Below, in pieces: positions 56,501 to 64,000 of a DNA stretch of 64,000 nt. The notes beneath the pieces are model-generated. The model did not search any database and was not told where the DNA came from. It was given only the letters and a program-made list of their open reading frames with translations. The position numbers and the translations under genes are program-made. The stretch is taken from the NCBI RefSeq assembly GCF_004348985.1, contig NZ_SMKW01000008.1:62001-126000 (forward strand). Direction: 5' to 3'. The stretch is from Saccharopolyspora elongata (GTDB lineage: Bacteria; Actinomycetota; Actinomycetes; Mycobacteriales; Pseudonocardiaceae). Numbering within the stretch: the first letter of the stretch is position 1; each line of letters starts with the position of its first letter.

Positions 56501-56696
56501 ACCAGTCCGCGGACTCGGGCACGTCGGTCTGGTCGCCGAACACCTGCGGCGAGGCGACCGGGAGGTCGGCGTACCAGTCGTAGAACGACAGCATGGTGCC
56601 GCCGATCAGCGAGATGAACCGAGCGCCCGCGGCGTGCGAGACCATCGACATCGCCGGGATCGGGAAGAACCCGGCGATCCGGTCGGGCCGTGCCTG
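53590..56696 (-). pseudogene. narG: narG alpha subunit: 5'-truncated and frameshifted
   Basis: Homology to NarG starts abruptly at ARPDRIAGFFPIPAMSM (about residue 175-180 of a full-length protein) and upstream lies inverted narK sequence. The missing part includes the FS0 [4Fe-4S] site. The Mo-ligand region QTDVPESADWW is kept. Near 54460 the frame changes: GTVQGGVAAG is read in one frame and PSLARDVDACEAILALSG and the remainder in another, consistent with one lost base in a GC-rich run. The C-terminus (SQTVEY) is normal. A functional catalytic subunit cannot be made as it stands. Confidence 0.8.
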
Positions 56697-56726
56697 CGGA
56701 TGGTGTGCACGTGCGCGGCGGCGACG

Positions 56727-57704
56727 AGCGACGGCGCCCGGCCGATGTTCACCCTGATCAGCCTGCTGACGATCGTCCCGGTGCTGCTGGTCGGGCTGTT
56801 GCCCGATTCGCTGCCGGTGCTGATGATCGGCGGCGTGCTGCTCGGCCTCGGCGGCACCACCTTCGCCGTCGGCGTCCCGGCGGCCAACGCCTGGTTCCCG
56901 CCCGAGAACCGCGGCATGGCGCTCGGCGTCTTCGGCGTCGGCACCGGCGGCACGGCGATCGCCTCGTTCACCACGCTGCCGCTGACCGCCGCGTTCGGGC
57001 AGCTGGCGCCGTTCCTGGTCGTGTCGGTGGCGCTGGTCGTGGTGGCGGTGCTGGCGTGGACGCTGCTCGGCGATCCGGCCGATCGGGTGGTGCCGCCGGG
57101 TTCGGCGTTCCACCGCACCGTGGAAACCCTGCGGCTGGCGGCGACCTGGGAGCTGTCGGTGCTTTACGCGCTGACCTTCGGCGGGTTCGTGGCGTTCAGC
57201 GTCTACCTGCCGACCTACCTCAAGTCCGCCTACGACCTCAGCGCGAGCGACGCCTCGATGCGCACGGCGGGATTCGTGGTGCTGGCCGTGGTGGCCCTGG
57301 TGGCCCGGCCGATCGGTGGCTGGCTCTGCGACCGCGTGCACCCGGCCGACGTGCTCGGTACCGCCTGCTCGCTCGCCGTGGCGTTCGCGGCCCTGGCGGC
57401 CTTCGAACTGCCGCTGGTCCCGTTCGGCACGATCGCCTTCCTCGGGCTGGCCGCGGTGCTCGGGGCCGGCGCGGGTGCGGTGTTCGCACTGGTCGCCAAG
57501 CTGGCGCCGCCCGACGAGGTCGGCGCGGTGACCGGCCTGGTGGGCGCCGCGGGCGGCCTGGGCGGATTCTTCCCGCCCCTGGTGATGGGCGCGATCTACG
57601 GCACGGCGGGCGACTACACCTGGGGCCTCGTGCTCCTGGCGCTGGCCGCGCTGGGGTGCGCCGCGCTGACGTTCGCGGTCGTCCGGCGGGCGGCCGCCCA
57701 GTGA
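56727..57704 (+). pseudogene. narK: narK-type nitrate/nitrite transporter, 5'-truncated
   Basis: About 326 codons remain, from DGARPMFTLISLLTIVPVLLVG to the natural stop. Ten or fewer membrane helices are left, with MFS/NNP features AANAWFPPENRGMALGVFGVGTGG and the second nitrate-signature-like GGLGGFFPPLVMG. The first 80-130 residues, with the first helices, are missing at the same point where narG homology breaks off. An ATG at 56745 could start a shortened protein. Activity is unlikely. Confidence 0.75.
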
Positions 57705-57857
57705 CCGGGCTGCGGATGCGTGGAACCGCTCGGACGGACATGATCTCCGGGAGACTCCACGGGGTAGCCTGATGGGGTAGGGGACAATACGCCGGAATCG
57801 GGCTCGCCCGGCTCCCGCGGTCCCCGTCATGGCAGCAATCCAACGGAGGTGTCAGCG

Positions 57858-58379
57858 GTGTCCAATCCGTTCACCGGCTCCGGCCGGTCGGCGCCGGGCA
57901 CACCCAACCTGCCCACCCCGCCGAGCGGCTGGCCGATCGGTTCCTACGGCACCTACGAAGAGGCGCAGCGCGCCGTCGACCACCTGGCGGACAGCGACTT
58001 CCCGGTCCAGGAGGTGACCATCGTCGGCGTCGACCTGATGCTCGTCGAGCGCGTCACCGGGCGGCTGACCTGGGGTCGGGTGCTGGGCGGGGGCGCGGCC
58101 TCCGGAGCCTGGTTCGGCCTGTTCGTCGGCCTGATCCTGGGCCTGTTCACGCCGCAGGGCGGCTGGTTCGGCCCGGTGCTGGTCGGTCTGGGCGCGGGTA
58201 TCGTGTTCGGCTTGGTCTCCGCGGCGGTCGGCTACGCCTCGACCCGCGGTCGCCGGGACTTCTCCTCGGCCAGCCAGCTGGTCGCGGGCCGCTACGACGT
58301 GCTGGCCCAGCCGCGCCACGCGGAACAGGGCCGGGACCTGCTCGCCAAACTCGCCATGCGCCCACCGTCGGCGCAATGA
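57858..58379 (+). CDS. General stress 17M-like membrane protein
   Basis: 173 residues from the GTG at 57858 (GGAGG 9 nt upstream); a GTG at 57849 is in frame. An N-terminal 17M-type domain (WPIGSYGTYEEAQRAVDHLADSDFPVQEVTIVG, in pieces) is followed by a glycine-rich two-helix membrane hairpin. It matches the Rv1234-type protein next to lpqY in mycobacteria. Confidence 0.8.
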   Translation: MSNPFTGSGRSAPGTPNLPTPPSGWPIGSYGTYEEAQRAVDHLADSDFPVQEVTIVGVDLMLVERVTGRLTWGRVLGGGAASGAWFGLFVGLILGLFTPQGGWFGPVLVGLGAGIVFGLVSAAVGYASTRGRRDFSSASQLVAGRYDVLAQPRHAEQGRDLLAKLAMRPPSAQ

Positions 58380-58409
58380 TCGTGAGTGGCGCGGCAGCGC
58401 CGCTCACGA
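58380..58409. terminator. Inverted repeat, loose CGTGAG-family member
   Basis: Outer arms TCGTGAG / CTCACGA with inner GGCGC / GCGCC just after the stress-protein stop. It shares the outer arms of 17132-17185, 30781-30830 and 37030-37077. Confidence 0.6.
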
Positions 58410-58417
58410 CTTCCGGC

Positions 58418-58455
58418 GGACCCAGGACCCATGAGGGGCCTGGGTCCTGCTTTTT
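58418..58455 (+). terminator. Rho-independent terminator
   Basis: 9-bp stem GGACCCAGG / CCTGGGTCC, then CTGC... and TTTTT. This is the clearest classical terminator in the window; it ends the stress-protein transcript. Confidence 0.85.
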
Positions 58456-58536
58456 CGGAGACTTCCCTCTCCGGGGGGAGGCGGTTCGTTCCTCGGCGGG
58501 AAGATCGGCGAGGCGCGCATCGCGAGTATTCGAGGC

Positions 58537-59007
58537 ATGAAACGACAGACCACCGCAGCCCTGATCGCATGTGCGGGCGCTCTCGCGTACACCACCTCGA
58601 AAGTCGTTCTCGCGATTCGCGCGGAACTCGGCATCCACGGGTTCCCCGCCCCGCCGTCGTCGTACGTCGCTTGGCAACCCGAGCAGATCGCGCTCGCGCA
58701 GCTGGGCAATGCGGCCGTCGGCCTGGTCACCGCGATCTGCGCCTTGCTGCTTGCGTGGCGCACCCTCGCGAGGGTCGCGGTCGTCCGTTGGATACTCGTC
58801 GCGGTGTCGTGGCTCGGCGTCGCGGTGATGGCAGCGGGTGTGATCGGATTCTCGCTGCGCGCCTTCGGCATCGTGCTGGCCCTCGGGCCGCCCGCAGCCG
58901 GTTGGTCCACGTACGCGGCGCTCGCGGTCGGAGCGGTCTGGGTGGTCGCGTGGGCCATCGCGACCACCGGGTTCGCCAGGGCGCGATGGCTGCGCACCAG
59001 CAGTTGA
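58537..59007 (+). CDS. Hypothetical four-helix membrane protein
   Basis: 156 residues. Hydrophobic segments near 7-27, 55-75, 85-110 and 122-143, short loops, no motif I recognise. Monocistronic, between a strong terminator and the lpqY promoter region. Confidence 0.65.
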   Translation: MKRQTTAALIACAGALAYTTSKVVLAIRAELGIHGFPAPPSSYVAWQPEQIALAQLGNAAVGLVTAICALLLAWRTLARVAVVRWILVAVSWLGVAVMAAGVIGFSLRAFGIVLALGPPAAGWSTYAALAVGAVWVVAWAIATTGFARARWLRTSS

Positions 59008-59118
59008 GGCGGCGCTGCCAGCGTTCGGCTGTACGACTGCCAACGATCATCGCAGTGGGATGCGGCCTTTGGTGCAGCGCCCCGACGTCCCTTTTCACCC
59101 ACATTCACGTATTTGCAA

Positions 59119-59153
59119 CAAGGGGCACACCGCCCTTGCCTTGACTGATCAAG
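59119..59153. promoter_or_regulatory. Tandem inverted repeats upstream of lpqY
   Basis: CAAGGG-n8-CCCTTG (59119-59138) is followed directly by CTTGA-CTGA-TCAAG (59140-59153). They lie 107-141 bp before the lpqY start and may be operators for a sugar-responsive regulator. Confidence 0.4.
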
Positions 59154-59259
59154 ACGCCTAGCTTGCCAACACCGGCTCACCGCCGGCGGTGGCAGGCGAC
59201 GAAGCGTGGGCACCCCAGTGCCGGGTCGCGGCTGCGACCGGCAACTGGAAGGACCGACC

Positions 59260-60516
59260 GTGAGAGTTCGCCGCACCCGTGCAGCGGCAGTGCTGGGCGC
59301 GTCGCTGGTGTGCGCGTCCGCGCTGACCGCCTGCGCACCGGCCTCCGGCGCGAACACCGTGAACCTCTACAGCGCGCCCGAGGAGAACCTGCAGCAGAAC
59401 GTGGACCGCTGCAACGCCGAGTCAGGCGGGCGGTACCAGATCGTCTACCACAAGCTGCCCCGCGACGCCGATGGCCAGCGCGAGCAGATGGTGCGCCGGC
59501 TGGCCGCCGGCGACACCGGCATGGACATCCTCTACCTGGACGTCTCCTGGACCGGCGAGTTCGCCGAGGCCAAGTGGATCCGGGAGTGGACCGGCCAGAA
59601 CAAGGCTGAAGCCGAACGCGACACGCTGCGGGGGCCGCTGGAGACGGCCACCTGGGAGGGCAAGCTCTACGCGGCGCCGAAGAACACCAACGTGCAGCTG
59701 CTCTGGTACCGCAAGGACCTGGTGCCCGAACCGCCGAAGACGTGGGGCGAGATGATCTCGACCGCCCAGCGCCTCGAGCAGGAGGGCAAGCCGCACTGGA
59801 TCTCGCTCACCGGCGCGCAGTACGAGGGCCTGTACGTGCACTTCAACACGCTCGTGCAATCGGCGGGCGGGCACATCATCTCCGATGACGGCAAGCGCGC
59901 CGTGATCGACGAGGGCGCGGTGCAGGCGTTGCAGGCGCTGCGCGACCTCGGCACGGCGGGCGTCACCAGCCCGTCGATGAACAACGCCAAGGAGGACGAC
60001 GCCCGGCAGGAGTTCGAGACCGGGCAGGCCGCCTTCCAGCTGAACTGGCCGTTCGTCTACCCGTCGATGCAGGAGAACAAGCCCGAGCTGGCGCGCAACG
60101 TCGGTTGGGCGCGACTGCCCGGCCTGCAGCCGGGGGTGCCGAGCAAGTCCACCATCGGCGGCGCCAACTACGCGGTCAGCAGCTTCTCGACCAAGCCGGA
60201 CCTGGCCTTCGAGGCGACGAAGTGCCTGCGGAACCCGGAAAGCCAGAAGTTCTCCGCGATCAACGACGGCGTGCCGCCGGCTCTCGAGTCCGTCTACTCG
60301 GATCCCGAGGTGGCCGCCGAGTACCCGATGCGCGACACCATCCTGGAAGCGCTCAAGGATCCGGGCGTGCGAACGGTGACTCCGGCTTCGCAGAACGTCT
60401 CCACGGCGCTGTCCAACCTGCTCGCGCCGATCGGGGAGATCGACCCGCAGAGCACTGCGGAGCGGATGCGCACCGAGGTGCAGAACGCCTTGGACTCCAA
60501 GGGAGTGATGCCGTGA
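59260..60516 (+). CDS. lpqY: Trehalose-binding lipoprotein LpqY
   Basis: 418 residues from GTG (GGAAGGA upstream). Signal peptide and lipobox (SALTAC) at about 8-27. SBP family 1 fold: MDILYLDVSWTGEFAEAKWI, GKLYAAPKNTNVQLLWYRKDL, AAFQLNWPFVYPS. In mycobacteria LpqY-SugABC recycles trehalose from the envelope. First gene of a tightly coupled operon. Confidence 0.9.
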   Translation: MRVRRTRAAAVLGASLVCASALTACAPASGANTVNLYSAPEENLQQNVDRCNAESGGRYQIVYHKLPRDADGQREQMVRRLAAGDTGMDILYLDVSWTGEFAEAKWIREWTGQNKAEAERDTLRGPLETATWEGKLYAAPKNTNVQLLWYRKDLVPEPPKTWGEMISTAQRLEQEGKPHWISLTGAQYEGLYVHFNTLVQSAGGHIISDDGKRAVIDEGAVQALQALRDLGTAGVTSPSMNNAKEDDARQEFETGQAAFQLNWPFVYPSMQENKPELARNVGWARLPGLQPGVPSKSTIGGANYAVSSFSTKPDLAFEATKCLRNPESQKFSAINDGVPPALESVYSDPEVAAEYPMRDTILEALKDPGVRTVTPASQNVSTALSNLLAPIGEIDPQSTAERMRTEVQNALDSKGVMP

Positions 60517-61439
60517 TGGTGCAACTGAAGGACTCCCTGCCAACCGCGAAGGCGATCAGCGAGGGCAAGAAGGCCGAACGCAAGCTCGGCTGGCTGCTGT
60601 GCGCCCCGGCCGCGCTGGTGATGCTCGCCGTCACCGGCTGGCCGATCCTCTACGCGCTGTGGCTGTCGTTCCAGCGGTTCGACCTCAAGTACCCGGACCA
60701 GCGCGAATTCGTCGGGCTGGACAACTACATCACGGTGCTCGGCAACGGCTACTGGTGGAGCGCGTTCTGGGTGACGATCCTGGTCACCATCGTCTCGGTG
60801 GCGATCGAGTTCGCCCTCGGCATGGGGCTGGCGCTGGTCATGCACCGGGCGCTGGTCGGCCGCGGCCTGGTGCGCACCGTGACCCTCATCCCGTACGGCA
60901 TCGTCACCGTCGTCGCGGCCTTCAGCTGGCGCTACGCCTGGACGCCCGACACCGGTTACCTGGCCAACGCGATCACGCCGGGCGGCGCGCCGCTGACCGA
61001 GCACGCCAGCGCGCTGGCCATCGTGATCCTGGCGGAGATCTGGAAGACCACGCCGTTCATGGCGCTGCTGCTGATGGCCGGTCTGGCGCTGGTGCCCGAC
61101 GACCTGCTCAAGGCGGCGGCGATGGACGGCGCCGGGCCGTGGCAGCGGTTCGTGAAGGTGATGCTGCCGGTGATGAAGCCGGCCATCCTGGTCGCGCTGC
61201 TGTTCCGCACCCTCGACGCGTTCCGCGTCTTCGACAACATCGTGGTGCTCACCTCCGGCGCGCAAGGCACCTCGTCGGTGTCCGTGCTCGCCTACAACAA
61301 CCTGATCAAGGGCCTGAACCTGGGCATCGGCTCGACCATGTCGGTCCTGATCTTCATCGCGGTCGCGATCATCGCGTGGATGTTCGTGAAGCTCTTCGGC
61401 GCGGCCGCGCCCGGTAGCGACGACAAGGGGAGGCGCTGA
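60516..61439 (+). CDS. sugA: Trehalose ABC transporter permease SugA
   Basis: 307 residues, six membrane helices, overlapping the lpqY stop by one base (TGATG). EAA-type coupling loop: [23 protein letters not shown] near residue 205. MalF-like. Pairs with SugB. Confidence 0.9.
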   Translation: MVQLKDSLPTAKAISEGKKAERKLGWLLCAPAALVMLAVTGWPILYALWLSFQRFDLKYPDQREFVGLDNYITVLGNGYWWSAFWVTILVTIVSVAIEFALGMGLALVMHRALVGRGLVRTVTLIPYGIVTVVAAFSWRYAWTPDTGYLANAITPGGAPLTEHASALAIVILAEIWKTTPFMALLLMAGLALVPDDLLKAAAMDGAGPWQRFVKVMLPVMKPAILVALLFRTLDAFRVFDNIVVLTSGAQGTSSVSVLAYNNLIKGLNLGIGSTMSVLIFIAVAIIAWMFVKLFGAAAPGSDDKGRR

Positions 61440-62284
61440 TGGCCGGCGTCGGCGGGGCCGAGACCCCCGCGCGGAAGACCAAGTGGGCGCTGCTCAACAT
61501 CATCGTGCTGGTGTACGCGCTGGTGCCGGTGCTGTGGATCCTGTCGCTGTCGTTCAAGACGCCGGAGACGCTCGCCGACGGCAACCTGATCCCGCGCGAG
61601 TGGACCCTGGAGAACTACGCGGCGATCTTCTCCACCAGCGAGTTCACCCGCGCGCTGCTGAACTCGATCGGCATCGCGCTGATCGCGACCGCCATCGCCG
61701 TGGTGCTGGGCACCATGGCCGCCTACGCGATCGCCCGGCTGGACTTCCCCGGCAAGCGGGTGCTGGTCGGCGCCTCGCTGCTGATCGCGATGTTCCCGCA
61801 GGTGTCGCTGGTGTCGCCGCTGTTCGAGATCGAGCGGGCGCTGGGCCTGTTCGACACCTGGCCGGGGCTGATCCTGCCGTACATCACCTTCTCGCTGCCG
61901 CTGGCCATCTACACGCTGTCGGCGTTCTTCCGGGAGATCCCGTGGGAGCTGGAGAAGGCGGCCAAGATGGACGGCGCAACGCCGGGGCAGGCCTTCGCGA
62001 AGGTGATCGCGCCGCTGGCCGCGCCGGGGGTGTTCACCACCGCCATCCTGGTGTTCATCTTCTGCTGGAACGACTTCCTGTTCGCGATCTCGCTGACCTC
62101 GACGGAGAACTCCCGCACCGCGCCGGTGGCGTTGCAGTTCTTCACCGGCGACTCGCAGTTCGAGGACCCGACGGGGTCGATCTCCGCGGCCGCGGTGGTG
62201 ATCACCATTCCGATCATCGTGTTCGTGCTGTTCTTCCAGCGTCGCATCGTGTCCGGACTGACCTCCGGCGCAGTGAAGGGGTAA
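61439..62284 (+). CDS. sugB: Trehalose ABC transporter permease SugB
   Basis: 281 residues, six helices, coupled to sugA by one base. EAA loop [22 protein letters not shown] near residue 175; MalG-like. Confidence 0.9.
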   Translation: MAGVGGAETPARKTKWALLNIIVLVYALVPVLWILSLSFKTPETLADGNLIPREWTLENYAAIFSTSEFTRALLNSIGIALIATAIAVVLGTMAAYAIARLDFPGKRVLVGASLLIAMFPQVSLVSPLFEIERALGLFDTWPGLILPYITFSLPLAIYTLSAFFREIPWELEKAAKMDGATPGQAFAKVIAPLAAPGVFTTAILVFIFCWNDFLFAISLTSTENSRTAPVALQFFTGDSQFEDPTGSISAAAVVITIPIIVFVLFFQRRIVSGLTSGAVKG

Positions 62285-62288
62285 CCAA

Positions 62289-63461
62289 GTGGCCGAGATC
62301 GTGCTGGACAAGGTGACCAAGCGCTACCCGGACGGGGCGTTGGCGGTCAACGAGGTGAACCTGGAGATCGCGGACGGCGAGTTCGTGATCCTGGTCGGCC
62401 CCTCCGGCTGCGGGAAGTCCACCACGCTGAACATGATCGCGGGGCTGGAGGACATCAGCGGCGGCGAACTGCGCATCGGCGGGGAGCGGATGAACGAGCG
62501 CGCGCCCAAGGACCGCGACATCGCCATGGTGTTCCAGTCCTACGCGCTGTACCCGCACATGACGGTGTTCGAGAACATGGCGTTCCCGCTGCGGCTGGCC
62601 AAGGTGGATTCGGCGACGGTGCGGCAGAAGGTCGAGGAGGCCGCCAAGATCCTCGACCTCGCCAAGCACCTGGACCGCAAGCCCGCGAACCTCTCCGGCG
62701 GGCAGCGGCAGCGGGTGGCGATGGGGCGGGCGATCGTGCGCAGCCCCAAGGCGTTCCTGATGGACGAGCCGTTGTCCAATTTGGACGCGAAGCTGCGGGT
62801 GCAGATGCGGACCTCGGTGTCGAAGCTGCAGAAGCGGCTGGGCACCACGACGGTCTACGTCACGCACGACCAGACCGAGGCGATGACCCTAGGCGACCGG
62901 GTCGTGGTCCTGCGCGGCGGCGTGGTGCAGCAGGTCGGCGCGCCGCAACACCTCTACGAGCACCCGGCGAACCTGTTCGTCGCGGGCTTCATCGGCTCGC
63001 CCGCGATGAACTTCGTGCCGGTCGAGGTGGCCGACGGCGTGCTGCGCGGCCCGCTGGGCGACATCCCGCTGAGCGACCGGATCCGCACCGCGCTGGAGTC
63101 CGCGGACGCGCCGCGCGAACTGGTGCTGGGCATCCGCCCGGAGCACTTCGAGGACGCGGCGCTGCTCGACGACTCGGCCCGCGCGGCGGGCGGGACGTTC
63201 ACCGGCGAGGTGGACGTGGTGGAGGAGATGGGCTCGGACAAGTACGTGTACTTCACCCTCCACGGTGGACGGGCGAGCACGGCGGAGCTGGACGAGCTGG
63301 CGGCCGACAGCGGCAGCGCCGAGGTACCCACGGACGAGGGCCAGGTGGTCACCCGCCTCTCGGTCGAATCGGCGGCGAGGGAGAGCCGGCCCCTGACGGT
63401 CTGGTTCGACCCGGACAAGATCCACCTCTTCGACCCGGCCACGGGCCGAACCCTCACCTGA
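62289..63461 (+). CDS. sugC: Trehalose ABC transporter ATPase SugC
   Basis: 390 residues from GTG. Walker A GPSGCGKSTT near residue 38, Q-loop MVFQSYALYPHMT, signature NLSGGQRQRVAMGRAI, Walker B AFLMDEPLSNLDAKL, H-loop VTHDQTEAMTLGD. C-terminal MalK-like regulatory domain (about 240-390). It powers SugAB. Confidence 0.93.
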   Translation: MAEIVLDKVTKRYPDGALAVNEVNLEIADGEFVILVGPSGCGKSTTLNMIAGLEDISGGELRIGGERMNERAPKDRDIAMVFQSYALYPHMTVFENMAFPLRLAKVDSATVRQKVEEAAKILDLAKHLDRKPANLSGGQRQRVAMGRAIVRSPKAFLMDEPLSNLDAKLRVQMRTSVSKLQKRLGTTTVYVTHDQTEAMTLGDRVVVLRGGVVQQVGAPQHLYEHPANLFVAGFIGSPAMNFVPVEVADGVLRGPLGDIPLSDRIRTALESADAPRELVLGIRPEHFEDAALLDDSARAAGGTFTGEVDVVEEMGSDKYVYFTLHGGRASTAELDELAADSGSAEVPTDEGQVVTRLSVESAARESRPLTVWFDPDKIHLFDPATGRTLT

Positions 63462-63470
63462 CCCGGTCGA

Positions 63471-63517
63471 GGTGAGGGGCACCCATGACCGAGCAACCGG
63501 GCACGGGTGCCCCCACC
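63471..63517 (+). terminator. sugC terminator
   Basis: Arms GGGGCACCC (63476-63484) and GGGTGCCCC (63505-63513), extended by GGTG/CACC, shortly after the sugC stop. No U-tract. Confidence 0.65.
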
Positions 63518-63593
63518 CACGGCCAAGAGCGGATTTCAAACCGGGGCAAGGTGACACCGCCGACCAGCTCCACCACCCGATGGGTCGGGTTCG

Positions 63594-63643
63594 TCCGCAA
63601 TTTCAATGGAAATCGGACCTTCGATTTCAATGGAAATTGCGGG
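63594..63643. repeat. Dispersed palindrome family 1, copy C (altered inner arm)
   Basis: Left arm as in copies A and B. In the right arm the inner 12-mer reads TTTCAATGGAAA instead of TTTCCATTGAAA, its reverse complement, so it is now a direct repeat of the left arm while outer pairing is kept. It lies between the convergent sugC and CAP genes. Confidence 0.8.
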
Positions 63644-63664
63644 CAGGTGAACGCCGGGTGGAGG

Positions 63665-64000
63665 TCAGGGGCGGCCGAGCTCTTGGGTCCAGTAGTGGTG
63701 GTAGCGGCTGTGCCCGGTCGCCGCGTGGCCCACGCCGAGGTCGGTGAAGGCGCAGTCGAGGATGTTGTCCCGGTGCGGGACGGCTTCCATCCACTGGCGG
63801 AAGGTGCCGTCGGCGGTCTCGCGGCCGGCCGCGATGTTCTCGCCGACGTAGCCGCCCGGGAATCCCTCGGACCGGGTGCGATCCACCGGGCTGCGGCCGT
63901 CGCTTCCGGTGTGCCTGAAGAAGTTCCGGTGCGCCATGTCCGCGCTGTGCCCGGCGGCCGCCCGGGTCAGGTCGCCGTTCAGGCGCACCGGCGGGCATCC
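63665..64000 (-). CDS. CAP/SCP-domain protein (partial)
   Basis: The C-terminal 111 residues are visible; the 5' end lies beyond the window. CAP superfamily features: GHSADMAHRNFFRHTGSDGRSP, GENIAAGRETADGTFRQWM, HRDNILDCAFTDLGVGHA and HYWTQELG. Bacterial members are usually secreted, sometimes sugar- or wall-associated. Convergent with sugC. Confidence 0.85.
   Translation of the reverse strand, partial: GCPPVRLNGDLTRAAAGHSADMAHRNFFRHTGSDGRSPVDRTRSEGFPGGYVGENIAAGRETADGTFRQWMEAVPHRDNILDCAFTDLGVGHAATGHSRYHHYWTQELGRP

Noticed and set aside
55983-56726. Upstream extension of the narK frame
   Set aside because: This part is antisense to narG and has no transporter features; NarK homology begins only near 56727.

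Overview
The window is high-GC actinobacterial chromosome. GTG starts are common, the genes are tightly packed, and a mycothiol gene (mshB), succinylase-route DAP genes, TatB and a trehalose importer are present. Family content and gene order over roughly 9-63 kb match the Mycobacterium tuberculosis stretch from typA and lpqW through mshB, fdxC-dapC, dapD, dapE, the LOG genes, folP2, the DUF3117 gene, sigE-rseA-htrA-tatB and mrp to lpqY-sugABC. This is remembered synteny, not a search. There are no mycobacterial lipid genes, and the repeat style suggests a Pseudonocardiaceae member (Saccharopolyspora or Amycolatopsis type). That assignment is an inference.

Layout. 0-2.7 kb: a peptide-type ABC transporter (minus strand). 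3.2-5.4 kb: an MprA/MprB-like two-component system behind two pairs of 11-bp-spaced CTGAGA repeats. 5.5-8.7 kb: a Nudix fusion, a Uma2 nuclease-like gene, a divergent trpS with a Trp-codon leader and attenuator, and a YciI-like gene. 8.7-13.3 kb: a Cys/Lys-rich small protein with an iron box, typA and an lpqW-like lipoprotein. 13.5-18.1 kb: mshB, two membrane or unknown genes, fdxC-dapC and a CHAD protein. 18.2-25.4 kb: dapD and dapE flank a five-gene type VII-style effector island (a small EspC-like protein, two WXG-hydrolase paralogues and two lipoprotein-family paralogues). 25.4-34.1 kb: an SPFH protein, two LOG genes, a folP2-like gene, PadR, a DivIVA-like protein, SRPBCC, enoyl-CoA hydratase, DUF3117 and pepA. 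34.2-36.4 kb: a LysR/MFS pair. 36.4-41.2 kb: tatB, htrA, rseA and sigE, with a divergent O-methyltransferase. 41.3-46.6 kb: mrp, MarR-Nudix, DUF1003, a MgtE-N/CBS protein and a CitE-like lyase. 46.9-50.5 kb: a 1183-residue patatin-like protein. 50.5-57.7 kb: a decayed narK/narGHJI nitrate reductase locus. 57.8-63.5 kb: a stress-type membrane protein and lpqY-sugABC. The right edge holds a partial CAP-domain gene.

How the parts connect. The CTGAGA repeat pair before the response regulator recurs upstream of sigE, which suggests the two-component system feeds the sigE-rseA-htrA-tatB envelope-stress operon, as MprAB does in mycobacteria. The trpS leader has all the parts of ribosome-mediated attenuation, fitting an inducible second TrpRS. 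The type VII-style island pairs each WXG-hydrolase with a downstream lipoprotein-family gene, like effector-immunity pairs, but one lipoprotein copy has lost its signal peptide. The nitrate reductase locus has lost the 5' ends of both narG and narK at one junction and carries frameshifts in narG and narJ, so it is probably inactive unless the assembly is wrong. Several families of near-identical palindromes sit at gene ends and behave like a reused set of terminators.
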